Assembly (NCBI RefSeq): GCF_021341665.1
Contig: NZ_JAJTTH010000003.1
Coordinates: forward strand, 248,001 to 312,000
From: Pseudomonas sp. Au-Pse12
GTDB taxonomy: Bacteria > Pseudomonadota > Gammaproteobacteria > Pseudomonadales > Pseudomonadaceae
Length of the DNA: 64,000 bases
Direction of reading: 5' to 3'
Part shown: piece after piece, positions 51,422 to 61,786 of the stretch
Layout of the letters: each line of letters opens with the position of its first letter
Numbering within the stretch: the first letter of the stretch is position 1
Translations under genes and position numbers: made by a program
Notes under the pieces: model-generated
Told to the model about the DNA's origin: nothing
Databases searched by the model: none
What the model saw: the letters and a program-made list of their open reading frames with translations, nothing else

Positions 51422-51939
51422 AACGCAGTTCCTTTCAAAGTCAGGGGCAGGCCAGCGACCGTCAGCACCACGCGCAGACAACGCTCGGCCAGGGCTTGAT
51501 GCAGCCAACCGGCTTCATCCACATAGCGGCGAGTCAATTCGCCCAGCGGCACGACACCCATTCCGGTTTCGTTGCTGACAAAAATGATTTCCCCCGGCAG
51601 CGTCGCCACACACTGCAACAAGGCATCGCGCTCAGCGGCCAGGCGCTCGGCGTCCTCGAGCATCAGCAGGTTGGTCAGCCACAGGGTCAGGCAGTCCACC
51701 AGCAGGCAGCGCCCCTCGCCGGCGGCCTGTTGCAGCACCCGAGCCAATTCCACTGGCTCTTCGATCAACCCCCAGTGCGCCGGACGACGCTCGCGATGAT
51801 GGGCAATGCGTTGGTTCATCTCGCCGTCCAGAGGCTGGCTGGTGGCGATATAGGTCACCGCCAGGGCGCTGTCGCCGGCGAGCTTTTCAGCCAGTCGGCT
51901 CTTGCCGGAACGCGCACCGCCGAGGATCAGTTGCAACAT
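51418..51939 (-). CDS. cobU: Adenosylcobinamide kinase/guanylyltransferase CobU
   Basis: This bifunctional enzyme phosphorylates adenosylcobinamide and transfers GMP to it; Pseudomonas nomenclature calls it cobP. The 173-residue protein has Walker A GGARSGKS (residues 7-14), the guanylylated-His region around IAHHRERRP, and the sequence [11 protein letters not shown]. It follows cobQ by 42 bases, the only sizeable gap in the operon, and overlaps cobT by ATGA. Confidence 0.95.
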   Translation of the reverse strand: MLQLILGGARSGKSRLAEKLAGDSALAVTYIATSQPLDGEMNQRIAHHRERRPAHWGLIEEPVELARVLQQAAGEGRCLLVDCLTLWLTNLLMLEDAERLAAERDALLQCVATLPGEIIFVSNETGMGVVPLGELTRRYVDEAGWLHQALAERCLRVVLTVAGLPLTLKGTAL

Positions 51940-51981
51940 GCTTGAGCACCTTTGATAGGAAATGCGGCTTGGGCCGCCGCG

Positions 51982-53433
51982 CTAGAGACCACAGAGCCGG
52001 CGCAGCGCAGCGGTGTCCAGATGATTCTCCACCAGGTCCGCCAGACGCTCGATATCGCGCTCGCGCAAGGCGTGGTAATCCACCTCCTGCACCGCCTCAA
52101 GACCGGCCCAGCGCAACAGCGCGCTGCAGGCCGCCGGGGTTTCGAACAGACCATGCAGGTAGGTGCCGAGAATCTGCCCGTCAGCGCTCAAGGCACCGTC
52201 GCGGCGACCATCGTCCAACTGCACGGCGGCCTGCTCCAGGGCCGGCCCACGAGTGACCCCGGCGTGAATTTCATAGCCACTGACCGCTGCATTCTCCAAG
52301 GTCAGGCGGCCACTGACGTTGCGCAGCTGCTTCTCCTCTTCAAGCACGGTTTCAAAGGCCAGCAGGCCCAGGCCTGGGCTGGAACCGGCTGCGCCCTCGA
52401 GCCCCAGCGGGTCATGCAACTGCTCGCCGAGCATCTGCAGGCCGCCGCAAATGCCCAGCACCTTGCCGCCGTAGCGCAGGTGCCGGGCAAGGGCTTGCTC
52501 CCAGCCGTTGCCGCGCAGGTAGGCCAGGTCGCCGCGCACGCTTTTCGAACCGGGGAGAATGATCAGGTCGGCGGCAGGAATCGCCTGCCCGGGCCCGATG
52601 AATTGCAAGTCGACCTGGGGATGCAAGCGCAGCGGGTCGAAATCCGTGTGGTTGCTGATGCGCGGCAGCACCGGCACCACCACCTTCAGCAACTGTTCGA
52701 CCTTGCCGGCCTGGCGCTGGTCGATGCCATCCTCGGCTTCCAGGTGCAGGTCCATGACGTAGGGCAGCACACCGATCACCGGCTTGCCAGTACGGGCTTC
52801 CAGCCAGTCCAGGCCCGGTTGCAGCAACGCCAGGTCGCCACGGAAACGGTTGATGATGAAACCCTTGACCCGCGCCTGTTCGCTGGGCGACAGCAACTCC
52901 AGGGTGCCCACCAGATGGGCGAAGACGCCACCGCGGTTGATGTCGGCAATCAGCAGCACCGGGCAATCCACCGCCTCGGCAAACCCCATGTTGGCAATAT
53001 CGCCGGCCCGCAGATTGATCTCCGCCGGCGAGCCGGCGCCTTCCACCATGACCACCTGGTAAGCGCCTTTCAGGCGCTCATGAGAGGCCAGCACCGCCTG
53101 CATGGCGATGGCCTTGTAGTCGTGATAGGCCACGGCGTTCATGCTGGTCACGGCGCGGCCGTGGATGATCACCTGGGAACCGGTGTCGCTGTTAGGCTTG
53201 AGCAGCACCGGGTTCATGTCGGTGTGGGGCGCCAGGTTGGCCGCCTGGGCCTGGACCGCCTGGGCCCGGCCGATTTCGCCGCCATCCGCGGTCACCGCAC
53301 TGTTGAGGGCCATGTTCTGCGGCTTGAACGGCACCACGCTGACCCCCTGGCGCAGCAGCCAGCGGCACAGGGCCGTCACCAGGGTGCTCTTGCCGGCATC
53401 CGAGGTGGTGCCTTGGACCATCAGGGTGCTCAT
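51982..53433 (-). CDS. cobQ: Cobyric acid synthase CobQ
   Basis: CobQ amidates adenosylcobyrinic acid a,c-diamide at four side chains with glutamine and ATP. The 483-residue product joins an ATP-binding domain ([15 protein letters not shown], residues 5-19; [13 protein letters not shown]) and a class I glutamine amidotransferase domain ([11 protein letters not shown], with the nucleophilic Cys, about residue 330). It starts 4 bases inside the preceding decarboxylase gene end. Confidence 0.97.
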   Translation of the reverse strand: MSTLMVQGTTSDAGKSTLVTALCRWLLRQGVSVVPFKPQNMALNSAVTADGGEIGRAQAVQAQAANLAPHTDMNPVLLKPNSDTGSQVIIHGRAVTSMNAVAYHDYKAIAMQAVLASHERLKGAYQVVMVEGAGSPAEINLRAGDIANMGFAEAVDCPVLLIADINRGGVFAHLVGTLELLSPSEQARVKGFIINRFRGDLALLQPGLDWLEARTGKPVIGVLPYVMDLHLEAEDGIDQRQAGKVEQLLKVVVPVLPRISNHTDFDPLRLHPQVDLQFIGPGQAIPAADLIILPGSKSVRGDLAYLRGNGWEQALARHLRYGGKVLGICGGLQMLGEQLHDPLGLEGAAGSSPGLGLLAFETVLEEEKQLRNVSGRLTLENAAVSGYEIHAGVTRGPALEQAAVQLDDGRRDGALSADGQILGTYLHGLFETPAACSALLRWAGLEAVQEVDYHALRERDIERLADLVENHLDTAALRRLCGL

Positions 53434-54422
53434 GGATATTCCTTGCGATAGGCCAGCAGCGCCTGCTCCAGCCGAGCCCAGTCGGCCTCCTCGGCGGGCA
53501 GGCCGAAGCGCAGGCTGCTGTTATGGGTGAACAGCCGCAGGAGGATGCCGCGGCGGGCCATGAAGTGATAAAGCGACTCGGCCTCGGCACTGATCAACCA
53601 TTGAAACAGCGCACAGCCCCCCTGAGGCTTGAGGCCATGGCGCTGCAGGACGTCGACCAGGCGTTCGCTCGCCGCCTCGCTGCGTGCCCGCTGCCGGGCA
53701 TGCCCCTGGGTATCGCGCAAGCAGGCCTGCCCCAGGACCCGGGTCGGGCCGCTGACGGCCCAGGGCCCGACCTGCTCCGCCAGCAGCTTGAGCAGGCGCC
53801 GCTCGGCCAGGACAAAGCCCAGGCGTACCCCGGCCAGGCCGAAGAACTTGCCGAACGAACGCAACACAATCAGCCCCACTTGATGGGCATGGCGGGCCAG
53901 GCTCAACTGCGGGGTGTTGTCCATGAAGGCTTCGTCCACCACCAGCCAGCCGCCACGCTGAGCCAGACGCGCGTGCCAGTCCAGCAGGCGCTCCGGGGTC
54001 AGGCTCAGGCCGGTAGGGTTGTTCGGGTTGACCACCACCAGCACATCGAGGCTGTCGAGAAAGAAATCCACCTCCTGCTCCAGCACCTCGCGCACCCGAT
54101 AGCCGCTGCGGCGCCAGGCTTCGGCATGTTCGGCATAACAGGGGGACAGCACGCCGACCTTGCCCGCCCGGCGCAAACGCGGCAGCAACTGGATCGCCGC
54201 CTGGGAGCCGGCCACCGGCAATACCTCGCTGGCGCCGTAGTAATCGCGGGCCGCCTGTTCCAGCCCATCATCGGTTTCCGGCAGGCGTGCCCAGGCACGC
54301 AACGGAATCTCAGGCAGGGGAAACGGCCAAGGGGCAAGCCCACTGGACAGGTCCAGCCAGGACTCTTCGGCAATCCCGTATTGCTCGGCCGCCTTGCGCA
54401 GCCGTCCGCCGTGCTCAAGCAT
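53430..54422 (-). CDS. cobC: Threonine-phosphate decarboxylase
   Basis: This PLP enzyme of aminotransferase class I/II fold makes (R)-1-amino-2-propanol phosphate for the nucleotide loop. The 330-residue product has [20 protein letters not shown] and the PLP lysine in [14 protein letters not shown] (about Lys192). Pseudomonas calls it cobC, Salmonella cobD. It overlaps the following cobQ by ATGA and the preceding cobD by 8 bases. Confidence 0.93.
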   Translation of the reverse strand: MLEHGGRLRKAAEQYGIAEESWLDLSSGLAPWPFPLPEIPLRAWARLPETDDGLEQAARDYYGASEVLPVAGSQAAIQLLPRLRRAGKVGVLSPCYAEHAEAWRRSGYRVREVLEQEVDFFLDSLDVLVVVNPNNPTGLSLTPERLLDWHARLAQRGGWLVVDEAFMDNTPQLSLARHAHQVGLIVLRSFGKFFGLAGVRLGFVLAERRLLKLLAEQVGPWAVSGPTRVLGQACLRDTQGHARQRARSEAASERLVDVLQRHGLKPQGGCALFQWLISAEAESLYHFMARRGILLRLFTHNSSLRFGLPAEEADWARLEQALLAYRKEYP

Positions 54423-55323
54423 AGAATTCAGCCCCCAGGCAAAGAATCAGCAGCCACAGCCAGACGCCCCGCTGCACCAGCTGCCAGCCACGATCAATGG
54501 AACCGGCACTGGCCGGTTCGCCCTCACCCAGCGACGGACGCTGGTGCAATTGGCCGTGATAAATCGCCGCGCCGCCCAGTTCCACGCCCAGGGCACCCGC
54601 CCCGGCCGCCATCACCGGGCCGGCATTCGGGCTATCCCAGGTCGGGCCCTGGCGATGCCAGCATTTCAACGCCAGCCGGGTCTTGCCGAGCAAGGCGTAA
54701 GTCAGGGCCACCAGGCGCGCAGGAAGGTAGTTGAGCAGGTCGTCGATCTTCGCGGCCGCCCAGCCGAAGCGCTCGAAGCGCTCGTTACGGTAACCCCACA
54801 TAGCATCCAGAGTGTTGCTCAGACGATAGAGCACCACCCCCGGCGCGCCGGCCACGGCAAACCAGAACAGCGCGGCAAACACGGCGTCGCTGCCGTTCTC
54901 CAGCACGGACTCGGTAGCCGCCCGGGCCACTTCGGTGGCATCCAGTTCGCTGGTCTGGCGGCTGACCAGAAACCCCACCCGGCGCCGCGCCTCATCCAGA
55001 TCATCACTGCGCAGCGCCTGGGCCACGGGCTCGACGTGTTCGCCGAGGCTGCGCAAGCCCAGGGCGCCATACAGCGCCAGGACGTCCACCAGCCAGCCCA
55101 CGTAGGGCAACCAGGAAAGAGCGGTGGCCAGCAGAGTCAAGGGCAGCACCGCCAGTACCCAGGCGGTAACGCCGTGGCTGCGCCAGCCACGGCCGGCGGA
55201 GTTGAAACGTTGCTCGATACGATCGGCCACGCGGCCGAACGCCACCAGCGGATGCCAGCGCTTGGGCTCGCCCAGCAGCGCATCCAGCGCAACCCCGGCG
55301 ACACTCAGCAACGCCACACTCAT
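54415..55323 (-). CDS. cobD: Adenosylcobinamide-phosphate synthase CobD/CbiB
   Basis: This membrane enzyme attaches aminopropanol phosphate to cobyric acid. The 302-residue product has several hydrophobic segments and the conserved stretch [20 protein letters not shown] with [15 protein letters not shown] near the N-terminus, typical of the family. It overlaps bluB by ATGA and the decarboxylase by 8 bases. Confidence 0.94.
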   Translation of the reverse strand: MSVALLSVAGVALDALLGEPKRWHPLVAFGRVADRIEQRFNSAGRGWRSHGVTAWVLAVLPLTLLATALSWLPYVGWLVDVLALYGALGLRSLGEHVEPVAQALRSDDLDEARRRVGFLVSRQTSELDATEVARAATESVLENGSDAVFAALFWFAVAGAPGVVLYRLSNTLDAMWGYRNERFERFGWAAAKIDDLLNYLPARLVALTYALLGKTRLALKCWHRQGPTWDSPNAGPVMAAGAGALGVELGGAAIYHGQLHQRPSLGEGEPASAGSIDRGWQLVQRGVWLWLLILCLGAEFYA

Positions 55324-55970
55324 TGACTCACTCCCCAGTAATTCTCATACAACAACTCACTCAATGGCCGCGGTTGCGCCCAGCCTTGCAGCGCCAGCAT
55401 CGGCGCCGGGTAGAACTCGGTGACCGGCCCCAGGCACAACACCGCCAGGGGTTTGGCACCGGTCGGCAGCCCCAGCAGGTCGGCCAGGGCCTGGGGCTCG
55501 AACAGCGAGACCCAGCCCATTCCCAGGCCTTCGCTGCGTGCCGCCAGCCACAGGTTCTGGATGGCGCAGGACAACGACGCCAGATCCATTTCCGGCAAAG
55601 TCCGGCGCCCGAAGATGTGCCGCTCGCGGCCATCCATCAGGGCGGCCACCAGCACCTCGGCACAATCGTTGATGCCTTCGACCTTGAGTTTCATGAACGC
55701 CTCGGAGCGCTCCCCCAAGGCTTCAGCGGTGCGTACCCGCTCCTCTTCCACCAACTGCTGGATTTTCCCCCGCAACGGGCGGTCGCTGATGCGGATGAAG
55801 CGCCAGGGCTGCATCAGCCCGACGCTGGGCGCCTGATGCGCGGCTTCCAGCAAGCGCCGCAGCAATGCCGGCTCGACGCTGCCACCGGCGAAATGGCGCA
55901 TGTCGCGACGCTCGGCGATGGCTCGGTAAACCCCTTCGCGCTGCGCCGCAGAAAACCCTTGCTCACTCAC
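55320..55970 (-). CDS. bluB: 5,6-Dimethylbenzimidazole synthase BluB
   Basis: BluB cannibalises FMNH2 with oxygen to give the lower ligand dimethylbenzimidazole. The 216-residue nitroreductase-fold protein has [36 protein letters not shown] (the flavin-binding segment) and [15 protein letters not shown]. Its presence shows that the organism makes true cobalamin aerobically. It overlaps cobB by 8 bases and cobD by 4. Confidence 0.95.
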   Translation of the reverse strand: MSEQGFSAAQREGVYRAIAERRDMRHFAGGSVEPALLRRLLEAAHQAPSVGLMQPWRFIRISDRPLRGKIQQLVEEERVRTAEALGERSEAFMKLKVEGINDCAEVLVAALMDGRERHIFGRRTLPEMDLASLSCAIQNLWLAARSEGLGMGWVSLFEPQALADLLGLPTGAKPLAVLCLGPVTEFYPAPMLALQGWAQPRPLSELLYENYWGVSQ

Positions 55971-57315
55971 CCCTCACACCCTCTGCTGGAACCGCCTGGC
56001 CAATGCCTGCGGCCGCCATGCCCGGTGCCAACAACGCGGCCACCGCCGCTGGGTTGGACGGGAAGTAGAAGTGCACATAGGAGGCCGTCATCCGCCCATC
56101 GCGATACACCGCTTCCGCACCGCGTCCACCGTTGGGGCTGACCCCACGGGCGATGGGCAGCAGCTCGGTGCTGGTCAGGGAATGGTGATAGGTGTGGCCG
56201 CGCAAGCTGCCTTCCGGCAGTTCCACGGCCTGCAAGGCCAGGGCCGCCAGACGTTTCTGCATCACCGCGGTGCCGGGCAGCAAGCCCAGCAGTTCGGCGC
56301 ACTGGCCTTCGACATCGGTCAGCGCGTCCAACAGGTAGAGCATGCCGCCGCACTCGGCGAGCAGCGGCTTGCCGGCCGCATGATGGGCACGGATGGCCTG
56401 CAGCATGGCGCTGTTCTGCGCCAGCGCCTGATGGTGCAATTCGGGATAGCCGCCGGGCAGGTACACGCTGTCCGCCGGGGGCAGCTGGCTATCGTGGATC
56501 GGCGAGAAAAAGCTCAACTGCGCGCCCATGGCCCGCAACAGGTCCAGGTTGGCGCCATAGGTGAAGGCAAACGCCTCGTCACGTGCCACGGCAATGCACA
56601 CGCCATCCAGCAGCGGCTCGCAAGCCACCGGTGTTGGCGCGGCGAAACTCACCGCAGGCGGCAGTTCCACCTGGCAACTGCTGGCCAGCGCCTCGGCGGC
56701 GGCATCCAGGCGCAGGTCCAGATCATTCAGCTCGCGGGCCTGAACCAGCCCCAGGTGGCGACTGGGCAGCTCAATATCGGTCTCGCGAGACAAGGCGCCA
56801 TACCAGCGCAGGCCTTCGGTGAGGCTGCCCTCCAGCAGCTGGGCATGGCGCAAGGTGCCGACCCGGTTCGCCAGCACACCGGCAAACGGCAGGTCCGGCT
56901 GGTAGCGCGCCAGGCCCAGGGCCAAGGCGCCAAAAGTCTGGGCCATGGCAGTGCCATCGATGACGCCCAGCACCGGAACGCCGAAATGCCGGGCCAGATC
57001 AGCACTGGAAGGGGTGCCATCGAACAACCCCATGACCCCTTCGATCAGAATCAGGTCGGCCTCGCCCGCCGCTTCCCACAACAGGCGCCGGCTTTCCTGC
57101 TCGCCGACCATCCACATGTCCAGCTGGTACACCGCAGCACCGCTGGCACGTTCAAGGATCATCGGGTCGAGAAAGTCCGGGCCACATTTGAACACCCGAA
57201 CCTTGCGCCCCTGATTGCGGTGCAGGCGAGCCAGGGCCGCCGTCACGGTGGTCTTGCCCTGGCCGGAAGCCGGTGCGGCGATCAACACCGCCGGGCAATG
57301 ACGAACATCAGTCAT
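55963..57315 (-). CDS. cobB: Cobyrinate a,c-diamide synthase CobB
   Basis: CobB amidates hydrogenobyrinic/cobyrinic acid at positions a and c. The 450-residue protein has a P-loop (APASGQGKTT, residues 15-24), ILIEGVMGLFDG, and a glutamine amidotransferase domain with AECGGMLYLLDAL (nucleophilic Cys, about residue 327). ATG 57315 is preferred; a GTG at 57339 lies inside the cobO end. Confidence 0.95.
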   Translation of the reverse strand: MTDVRHCPAVLIAAPASGQGKTTVTAALARLHRNQGRKVRVFKCGPDFLDPMILERASGAAVYQLDMWMVGEQESRRLLWEAAGEADLILIEGVMGLFDGTPSSADLARHFGVPVLGVIDGTAMAQTFGALALGLARYQPDLPFAGVLANRVGTLRHAQLLEGSLTEGLRWYGALSRETDIELPSRHLGLVQARELNDLDLRLDAAAEALASSCQVELPPAVSFAAPTPVACEPLLDGVCIAVARDEAFAFTYGANLDLLRAMGAQLSFFSPIHDSQLPPADSVYLPGGYPELHHQALAQNSAMLQAIRAHHAAGKPLLAECGGMLYLLDALTDVEGQCAELLGLLPGTAVMQKRLAALALQAVELPEGSLRGHTYHHSLTSTELLPIARGVSPNGGRGAEAVYRDGRMTASYVHFYFPSNPAAVAALLAPGMAAAGIGQAVPAEGVRGE

Positions 57316-57325
57316 GAATTCACGC

Positions 57326-57937
57326 TCACAGCTCGACACCTTTCTGCGCCTTGATACCGGCCTGGAAGGCGTGCTTGAGCATGCCCATTTCGGTAACGGT
57401 ATCCGCCAGATCGATCAGCTCCGGCTTGGCACCGCGGCCGGTCACCACCACGTGCTGCATGGGTGGGCGGGCCTGCAGGTCGCTGAGCACCTGATCCAGG
57501 TCCAGGTAGCCGTGCTTGAGCGCGATGTTCAGCTCGTCGAGCACCACCAGCCCCATATCCGGGTCGCTCAGCAGCTCCCTGGAGACCGCCCACGCCGCTT
57601 CGGCAGCAGCGATATCGCGCTGGCGGTCCTGGGTTTCCCAGGTAAAGCCCTCGCCCATCACATGAAACCGCACCTGCTCCGGGAAACGCCGGAAAAACAA
57701 CTCCTCACCGGTGCTGTTACGCCCCTTGATGAACTGCACCACGCCGCAACGCATGCCGTGGCCCATGGCTCGCGCCAGCATGCCGAAGGCGGAACTGCTC
57801 TTGCCTTTGCCATTGCCGGTCAGTACCAGCAGCAGGCCGCATTCATTGGGCGAGTTGGCAATGCGCTCATCGATCACGGCTTTTTTGCGCAACATGCGCG
57901 CCAGATGGCGCTCGTCACGATCGGGGGATTCACTCAT
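57326..57937 (-). CDS. cobO: Cob(I)yrinic acid a,c-diamide adenosyltransferase CobO
   Basis: CobO (BtuR) adds the adenosyl group to corrinoid Co(I). The 203-residue protein from ATG 57937 has the P-loop TGNGKGKSSSAFG (about 40-52), FIKGRNSTGEE and VVLDELNIALKHGYL. The frame continues upstream only through riboswitch sequence. It is the first gene of the operon, directly downstream of the cobalamin riboswitch. Confidence 0.96.
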   Translation of the reverse strand: MSESPDRDERHLARMLRKKAVIDERIANSPNECGLLLVLTGNGKGKSSSAFGMLARAMGHGMRCGVVQFIKGRNSTGEELFFRRFPEQVRFHVMGEGFTWETQDRQRDIAAAEAAWAVSRELLSDPDMGLVVLDELNIALKHGYLDLDQVLSDLQARPPMQHVVVTGRGAKPELIDLADTVTEMGMLKHAFQAGIKAQKGVEL

Positions 57938-58023
57938 GGGGCAGCTCTCCGTTGGGGCTGGGAAACGGGGGGCAAGAAAAGGAATAGACGGCGCAAGCCT
58001 GGCATCGCCCACCGTGATGCCGT

Positions 58024-58233
58024 TGGATGGATCAGGCCGGTCTCCGGGCTCATGAGCGGCATGGCTGCCGGACCGCGCGCCTTCCCATGTCGTTGACACA
58101 GTGGCATCAGGCGCAGTCTTGACTCATCTACCGTTGCGGGGGCAGCGCCGGAATTGTCGCCTGTTCCATCACTGGAAAAGGCCCTGACCGGCTTCCCTGT
58201 TTCACTCTGTCGACCACCGGCCACAGAGCACCT
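58024..58233 (-). promoter_or_regulatory. Cobalamin riboswitch
   Basis: Read on the minus strand, the element holds the P3-P6 landmarks in order. These are AGGTGCTCTGTGG, GAGTGAAACAGGGAAGCCGG, CTGCCCCCGCAACGGTA, GATGCCACTG, a GGGAAGGCG stretch, and the B12 box AGCCCGGAGACCGGCCTG. It lies 86 bases upstream of cobO. Adenosylcobalamin binding would shut the operon off; whether by terminator or by hiding the ribosome site is not clear from sequence alone. Confidence 0.95.
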
Positions 58234-58419
58234 GAAACAAGTCGCGAAGGTTAGAGGGTTGGGGGTGGAGCGTCAATTAAAGCCGGCCGTGGCACACCGC
58301 ACAAAATTGCACTGCATCAATAAGCTGACGCCAATCTTGTGCCACACTCAGAGCAGTGATATCAAACTGCCACTTTGCACGCCCAAGGTCGCACCACACA
58401 ACAACAAGGAGTGAGCTCA

Positions 58420-59001
58420 ATGCAAGGCATGATCATCAACAACCCGAAGCTGGAGTTCCTGCGCCCGATGCTGGAACGCTGGTTCGACTGCATCGACCGC
58501 TACAACGCAGTGCGCGGCGATAACGAAACGCCCTACTGGTTCGACGAACAGGCCAACCTGGGCCTGCTCTCCGCGGCCGCCTGGGCGGCGGAGATGGTCA
58601 GCCTGGAGCACAGCCCCAGCAGAAAACAGCAGGAAGAAGGCGCTCGCAACGCCCGTACCGACCTGTACCTGGCCACCCGGGAAGAACGCGCCTACATCCA
58701 GGCCACCCAACGCTGGCCGCGGGTCAACAGCCTGAACCTGACCCAGGCCCTGCTGGACATCAGCCATGACGCGAAGAAGATCAGCTACTCCAGCGATCTG
58801 AGGCTCGGCTGCCTGTTCGTCGCCCCGCAGAAAGCCCAGCACAGCGCCACCCCGGAAGAGCTCCAGGACATGCTCGACGAACTGCAGAAGGAACTCTGCT
58901 GCGCAGTGGCCTGGTACTTCCCCTACGCCTATCGCAAGCTGCACAACGAAGCCGGCAACTACCATCCGGGCATCGCCGTACTCTTCAAGGAAGCCCGCTG
59001 A
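58420..59001 (+). CDS. 193-residue protein, conserved-looking, unknown function
   Basis: ATG 58420 follows AAGGAG at 8 bases, a strong site (MQGMIINNPKLEFLRPML). The protein is soluble and rich in Glu, Arg, Trp and Tyr, with VRGDNETPYWFDEQANLG, AEMVSLEHSPSRKQQEEG and CCAVAWYFPYAYRKLHNEAG. It has no signal, membrane helix or recognised catalytic motif. It diverges from the cobalamin operon. I do not recognise the family. Confidence 0.82.
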   Translation: MQGMIINNPKLEFLRPMLERWFDCIDRYNAVRGDNETPYWFDEQANLGLLSAAAWAAEMVSLEHSPSRKQQEEGARNARTDLYLATREERAYIQATQRWPRVNSLNLTQALLDISHDAKKISYSSDLRLGCLFVAPQKAQHSATPEELQDMLDELQKELCCAVAWYFPYAYRKLHNEAGNYHPGIAVLFKEAR

Positions 59002-59068
59002 CCGGGTGGAACCATCGGCTGACTATGCTTCTCTATGACGACGTCTGTGCACTCATAGGGAAATACGC

Positions 59069-60388
59069 ATGCTCAAGCTTCAACACAGCCTCCTGCTCGC
59101 CATCGCCGCCAGCCTCGCCGCCTGCGGCGAAACCTCCAGCCTGCAGGTTTCCGAGGGCACCGGGCCCAACCCCAGGCTGCCGGAACCTAACCCAACGCTG
59201 ATCCCCACGGTCAACATCGCCCCGGCCATCGGCTGGCCACCCGGCACAAAACCGCTGGCCGCCGCCGGCACCCAGGTCAACGCCTTCGCCGAGAACCTCG
59301 ACCACCCGCGCTGGCTCTACGTACTGCCCAATGGCGACGTGCTGGTGGCGGAAACCAACGCCCCGCCCAAGCCGGATGACAGCCGGGGCATTCGCGGCTG
59401 GATTGCCGGCAAGATCATGGGCCGCGCCGGTGCGGCGGTCCCCAGCGCCAACCGCATCACCCTGCTGCGCGACCAGGATCACGACGGCGTGGCGGAGACC
59501 CGCACGGTGTTTCTGGAAAACCTCAACTCTCCCTTCGGCATGACCCTGGTGGGCAATGACCTGTATGTAGCCGACACCGACAAGCTGCTGCGCCTCCCTT
59601 ACCAGAACGGCGATACCCACATCAGCGCGGCGGCCACCAAGGTGGTCGACCTGCCCGGCGGCACACTCAACCATCACTGGACCAAGAACGTCATCGCCAG
59701 CAAGGACGGCAGCAAGCTCTACGTCACCGTGGGCTCCAACAGCAACGTCGGTGAAAACGGCCTGGACCAGGAGCAAGGCCGGGCCGCGATCTGGGAAGTG
59801 GATCGCCAGAGCGGCCAGCATCGATTGTTCGCCACCGGCCTGCGCAACCCCAACGGCCTGGCCTGGGAGCCGGTCAGCGGGGCGCTCTGGACGGCAGTGA
59901 ACGAGCGGGATGAAATCGGCAGCGACCTGGTGCCGGACTACATCACCTCGGTCAAGGATGGCGCCTTCTATGGCTGGCCCTTCAGCTATTACGGACAACA
60001 CGTGGATGTACGGGTCAAGCCGCAGAACCCCGAGCAGGTGGCCAAAGCCATCGCCCCGGACTATGCCGTCGGCCCGCACACGGCTTCACTGGGGTTGACC
60101 TTCGCCGAGGGCAGCAAACTCCCCGCGCCCTTCACCGAAGGCGCCTTCATTGGCCAGCACGGCTCCTGGAACCGCAAGCCCCACAGTGGCTACAAGGTGA
60201 TTTTCGTGCCATTCAGCGCCGGCAAACCCAAGGGCACACCGATCGATGTGCTCAGCGGCTTTCTCAACGCCGACGAGAAAGCCCTGGGCCGCCCGGTCGG
60301 GGTGGTGATCGACCAGCAAGGCGGGTTACTGGTGGCCGACGATGTCGGCAACAAGATCTGGCGGGTATCCGCCGCCAAGGCCCCTTGA
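59069..60388 (+). CDS. PQQ-type sugar/sorbosone dehydrogenase lipoprotein
   Basis: This 439-residue protein has a lipoprotein signal (SLAAC, Cys19) and a six-bladed beta-propeller of the soluble glucose/sorbosone dehydrogenase type. Visible are [51 protein letters not shown] and [14 protein letters not shown]. Relatives oxidise aldoses with PQQ in the periplasm and pass electrons to the chain. No PQQ biosynthesis genes are in the window. The substrate remains unknown. It stands alone on the plus strand. Confidence 0.9.
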   Translation: MLKLQHSLLLAIAASLAACGETSSLQVSEGTGPNPRLPEPNPTLIPTVNIAPAIGWPPGTKPLAAAGTQVNAFAENLDHPRWLYVLPNGDVLVAETNAPPKPDDSRGIRGWIAGKIMGRAGAAVPSANRITLLRDQDHDGVAETRTVFLENLNSPFGMTLVGNDLYVADTDKLLRLPYQNGDTHISAAATKVVDLPGGTLNHHWTKNVIASKDGSKLYVTVGSNSNVGENGLDQEQGRAAIWEVDRQSGQHRLFATGLRNPNGLAWEPVSGALWTAVNERDEIGSDLVPDYITSVKDGAFYGWPFSYYGQHVDVRVKPQNPEQVAKAIAPDYAVGPHTASLGLTFAEGSKLPAPFTEGAFIGQHGSWNRKPHSGYKVIFVPFSAGKPKGTPIDVLSGFLNADEKALGRPVGVVIDQQGGLLVADDVGNKIWRVSAAKAP

Positions 60389-60404
60389 CCAAGGCCGCTT
60401 AAGC

Positions 60405-61073
60405 TCAACGCTTGCGGCACAGCGTCAAGCCATCCCCCAATGGCAGAAGTGACAGGTCGATACGCGAGTCATCCTTCAAGGCACGATTGAGCGCCTGGAT
60501 GGCTCGGGTATCTTCGCTAAGGGCATCGGCCTCCAGCACACGCCCGCTCCACAGGGTGTTATCGAACACCAGCAACCCACCGACTCGCAGCAGACCTAGC
60601 GCAGCCTCCAGGTAAGCCGGGTAATTGGCCTTGTCGGCATCGATGAAGATCAGGTCGAAACAGCCGAGCCGCCCCGCTCGCTCCAGGTTGGCGAGGGTAT
60701 CCAGGGCCGGAGCCAGACGCAGATCGATACGCTGCTCAAGCCCTGCCTCTTGCCAATAGCGCAAGGCGGTAGCGTTGTAGTCACCGGGAATGTCGCAACA
60801 GATCAACGATCCATCTTCGGGCAGCGCCTGGGCCATGCACAGCGCGCTGTAGCCAGTAAACGTCCCGACCTCCAGCACCTGACGGGCACCGATCAACTTC
60901 ACCAGCAGCGCGAGAAACTGGCCCTGTTCGGGCGCGACCTGCCAGCGAGCCGTGGGCAATGCCTGGGTTTCATCCCGCAGGCGGCGCAGCAGCGGCGTTT
61001 CACGCAGGGAAACGTCCAGCAGGTAGTGGTAAAGGGCATCGTCGAGGTTCAGCGTCCGAGCGGTCACAGGCAC
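60405..61073 (-). CDS. SAM-dependent O-methyltransferase
   Basis: This 222-residue class I methyltransferase resembles the caffeoyl-CoA/catechol O-methyltransferase family. It has motif I LEVGTFTGYSALCMAQALP (about 67-85), the acidic strand end CCDIPG, and the metal/substrate region FIDADKANYPAYL, then FDNTLWSGRV. Such enzymes methylate catechol-like hydroxyls with Mg2+. The physiological substrate is unknown. Confidence 0.9.
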   Translation of the reverse strand: MPVTARTLNLDDALYHYLLDVSLRETPLLRRLRDETQALPTARWQVAPEQGQFLALLVKLIGARQVLEVGTFTGYSALCMAQALPEDGSLICCDIPGDYNATALRYWQEAGLEQRIDLRLAPALDTLANLERAGRLGCFDLIFIDADKANYPAYLEAALGLLRVGGLLVFDNTLWSGRVLEADALSEDTRAIQALNRALKDDSRIDLSLLPLGDGLTLCRKR

Positions 61074-61088
61074 CTCGACCAGATAAGA

Positions 61089-61622
61089 CTAGGGGTTATG
61101 CGCCAGGTGTTCTGGCTGCAGGACGCGCTTGGCGCTCAGGTAGGCTTTCTGCCAATAGGCCTTGGACAGGCTGTCGAGCTTCACCGTGCCGCCCGTGGCC
61201 GGCGCATGCACGAAGCGCCCCTCGCCGACATAGATCCCGGCATGGCTGACCTGGGAGCCGCCATTGGTGGCAAAGAAGATCAGGTCGCCGGTCTGCAGGG
61301 CGTTCTTACCCACGTCAGGTGCCTGCATGCCGATCATTTCCCGGGTCGAACGCGGCAGGGAAATACCGGCCGCATCACGGTAGACGTAGCCGATCAGGCC
61401 GCTGCAGTCGAAACCGGAATCCGGAGTGTTGCCGCCCCAGCGGTAAGGCGTGCCCACCAGCCCCAGGGCGCGGAACAGCACGTCTTCGGCAACCGGAGAG
61501 AAGGCTTGGGAGGCGTTGAATACAGGAGCACGTACCACAGGCGCAGGTGGCGGGGTACGGCTGGCGCAGGCGCTGAGCAGCGCTGCGAGGACAATTAGAG
61601 CGAGACGGGCTGAGGTCGACAT
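61089..61622 (-). CDS. NlpC/P60 peptidoglycan endopeptidase lipoprotein, copy 1
   Basis: This 177-residue lipoprotein (lipobox SAC, Cys19) has a C40 peptidase domain with catalytic Cys73 (GFDCSGLIGYVYRD) and His127 (QVSHAGIYVGEG). It cuts stem peptides in the cell wall, like E. coli Spr/MepS. It lies about 165 bases downstream of a paralogue on the same strand, separated by a terminator. Confidence 0.93.
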   Translation of the reverse strand: MSTSARLALIVLAALLSACASRTPPPAPVVRAPVFNASQAFSPVAEDVLFRALGLVGTPYRWGGNTPDSGFDCSGLIGYVYRDAAGISLPRSTREMIGMQAPDVGKNALQTGDLIFFATNGGSQVSHAGIYVGEGRFVHAPATGGTVKLDSLSKAYWQKAYLSAKRVLQPEHLAHNP

Positions 61623-61677
61623 AAGCTGGACAATCCTGATCGGGATGCGGCTTTCTCTGCCGTGGCACTGAAAACAA

Positions 61678-61704
61678 AACCGCGTAAGCAGGGCTTACGC
61701 GGTT
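61678..61704 (-). terminator. Terminator between the two NlpC/P60 genes
   Basis: AACCGCGTAAGC pairs exactly with GCTTACGCGGTT around three bases. On the minus strand it is followed by TTGTTTT, so it ends the upstream paralogue's transcript. Confidence 0.85.
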
Positions 61705-61786
61705 AGTTTCAACAATAGATCAGGATTCTAGCGTCTACACGCCAAACTTCAAGTAAGACTTTAAGTTCGCCTTACAAATAGTCCGC

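Noticed and set aside
57938..58099. 54-codon extension of cobO upstream of 57937
   Set aside because: It runs through the cobalamin riboswitch, so it is leader RNA, not protein.
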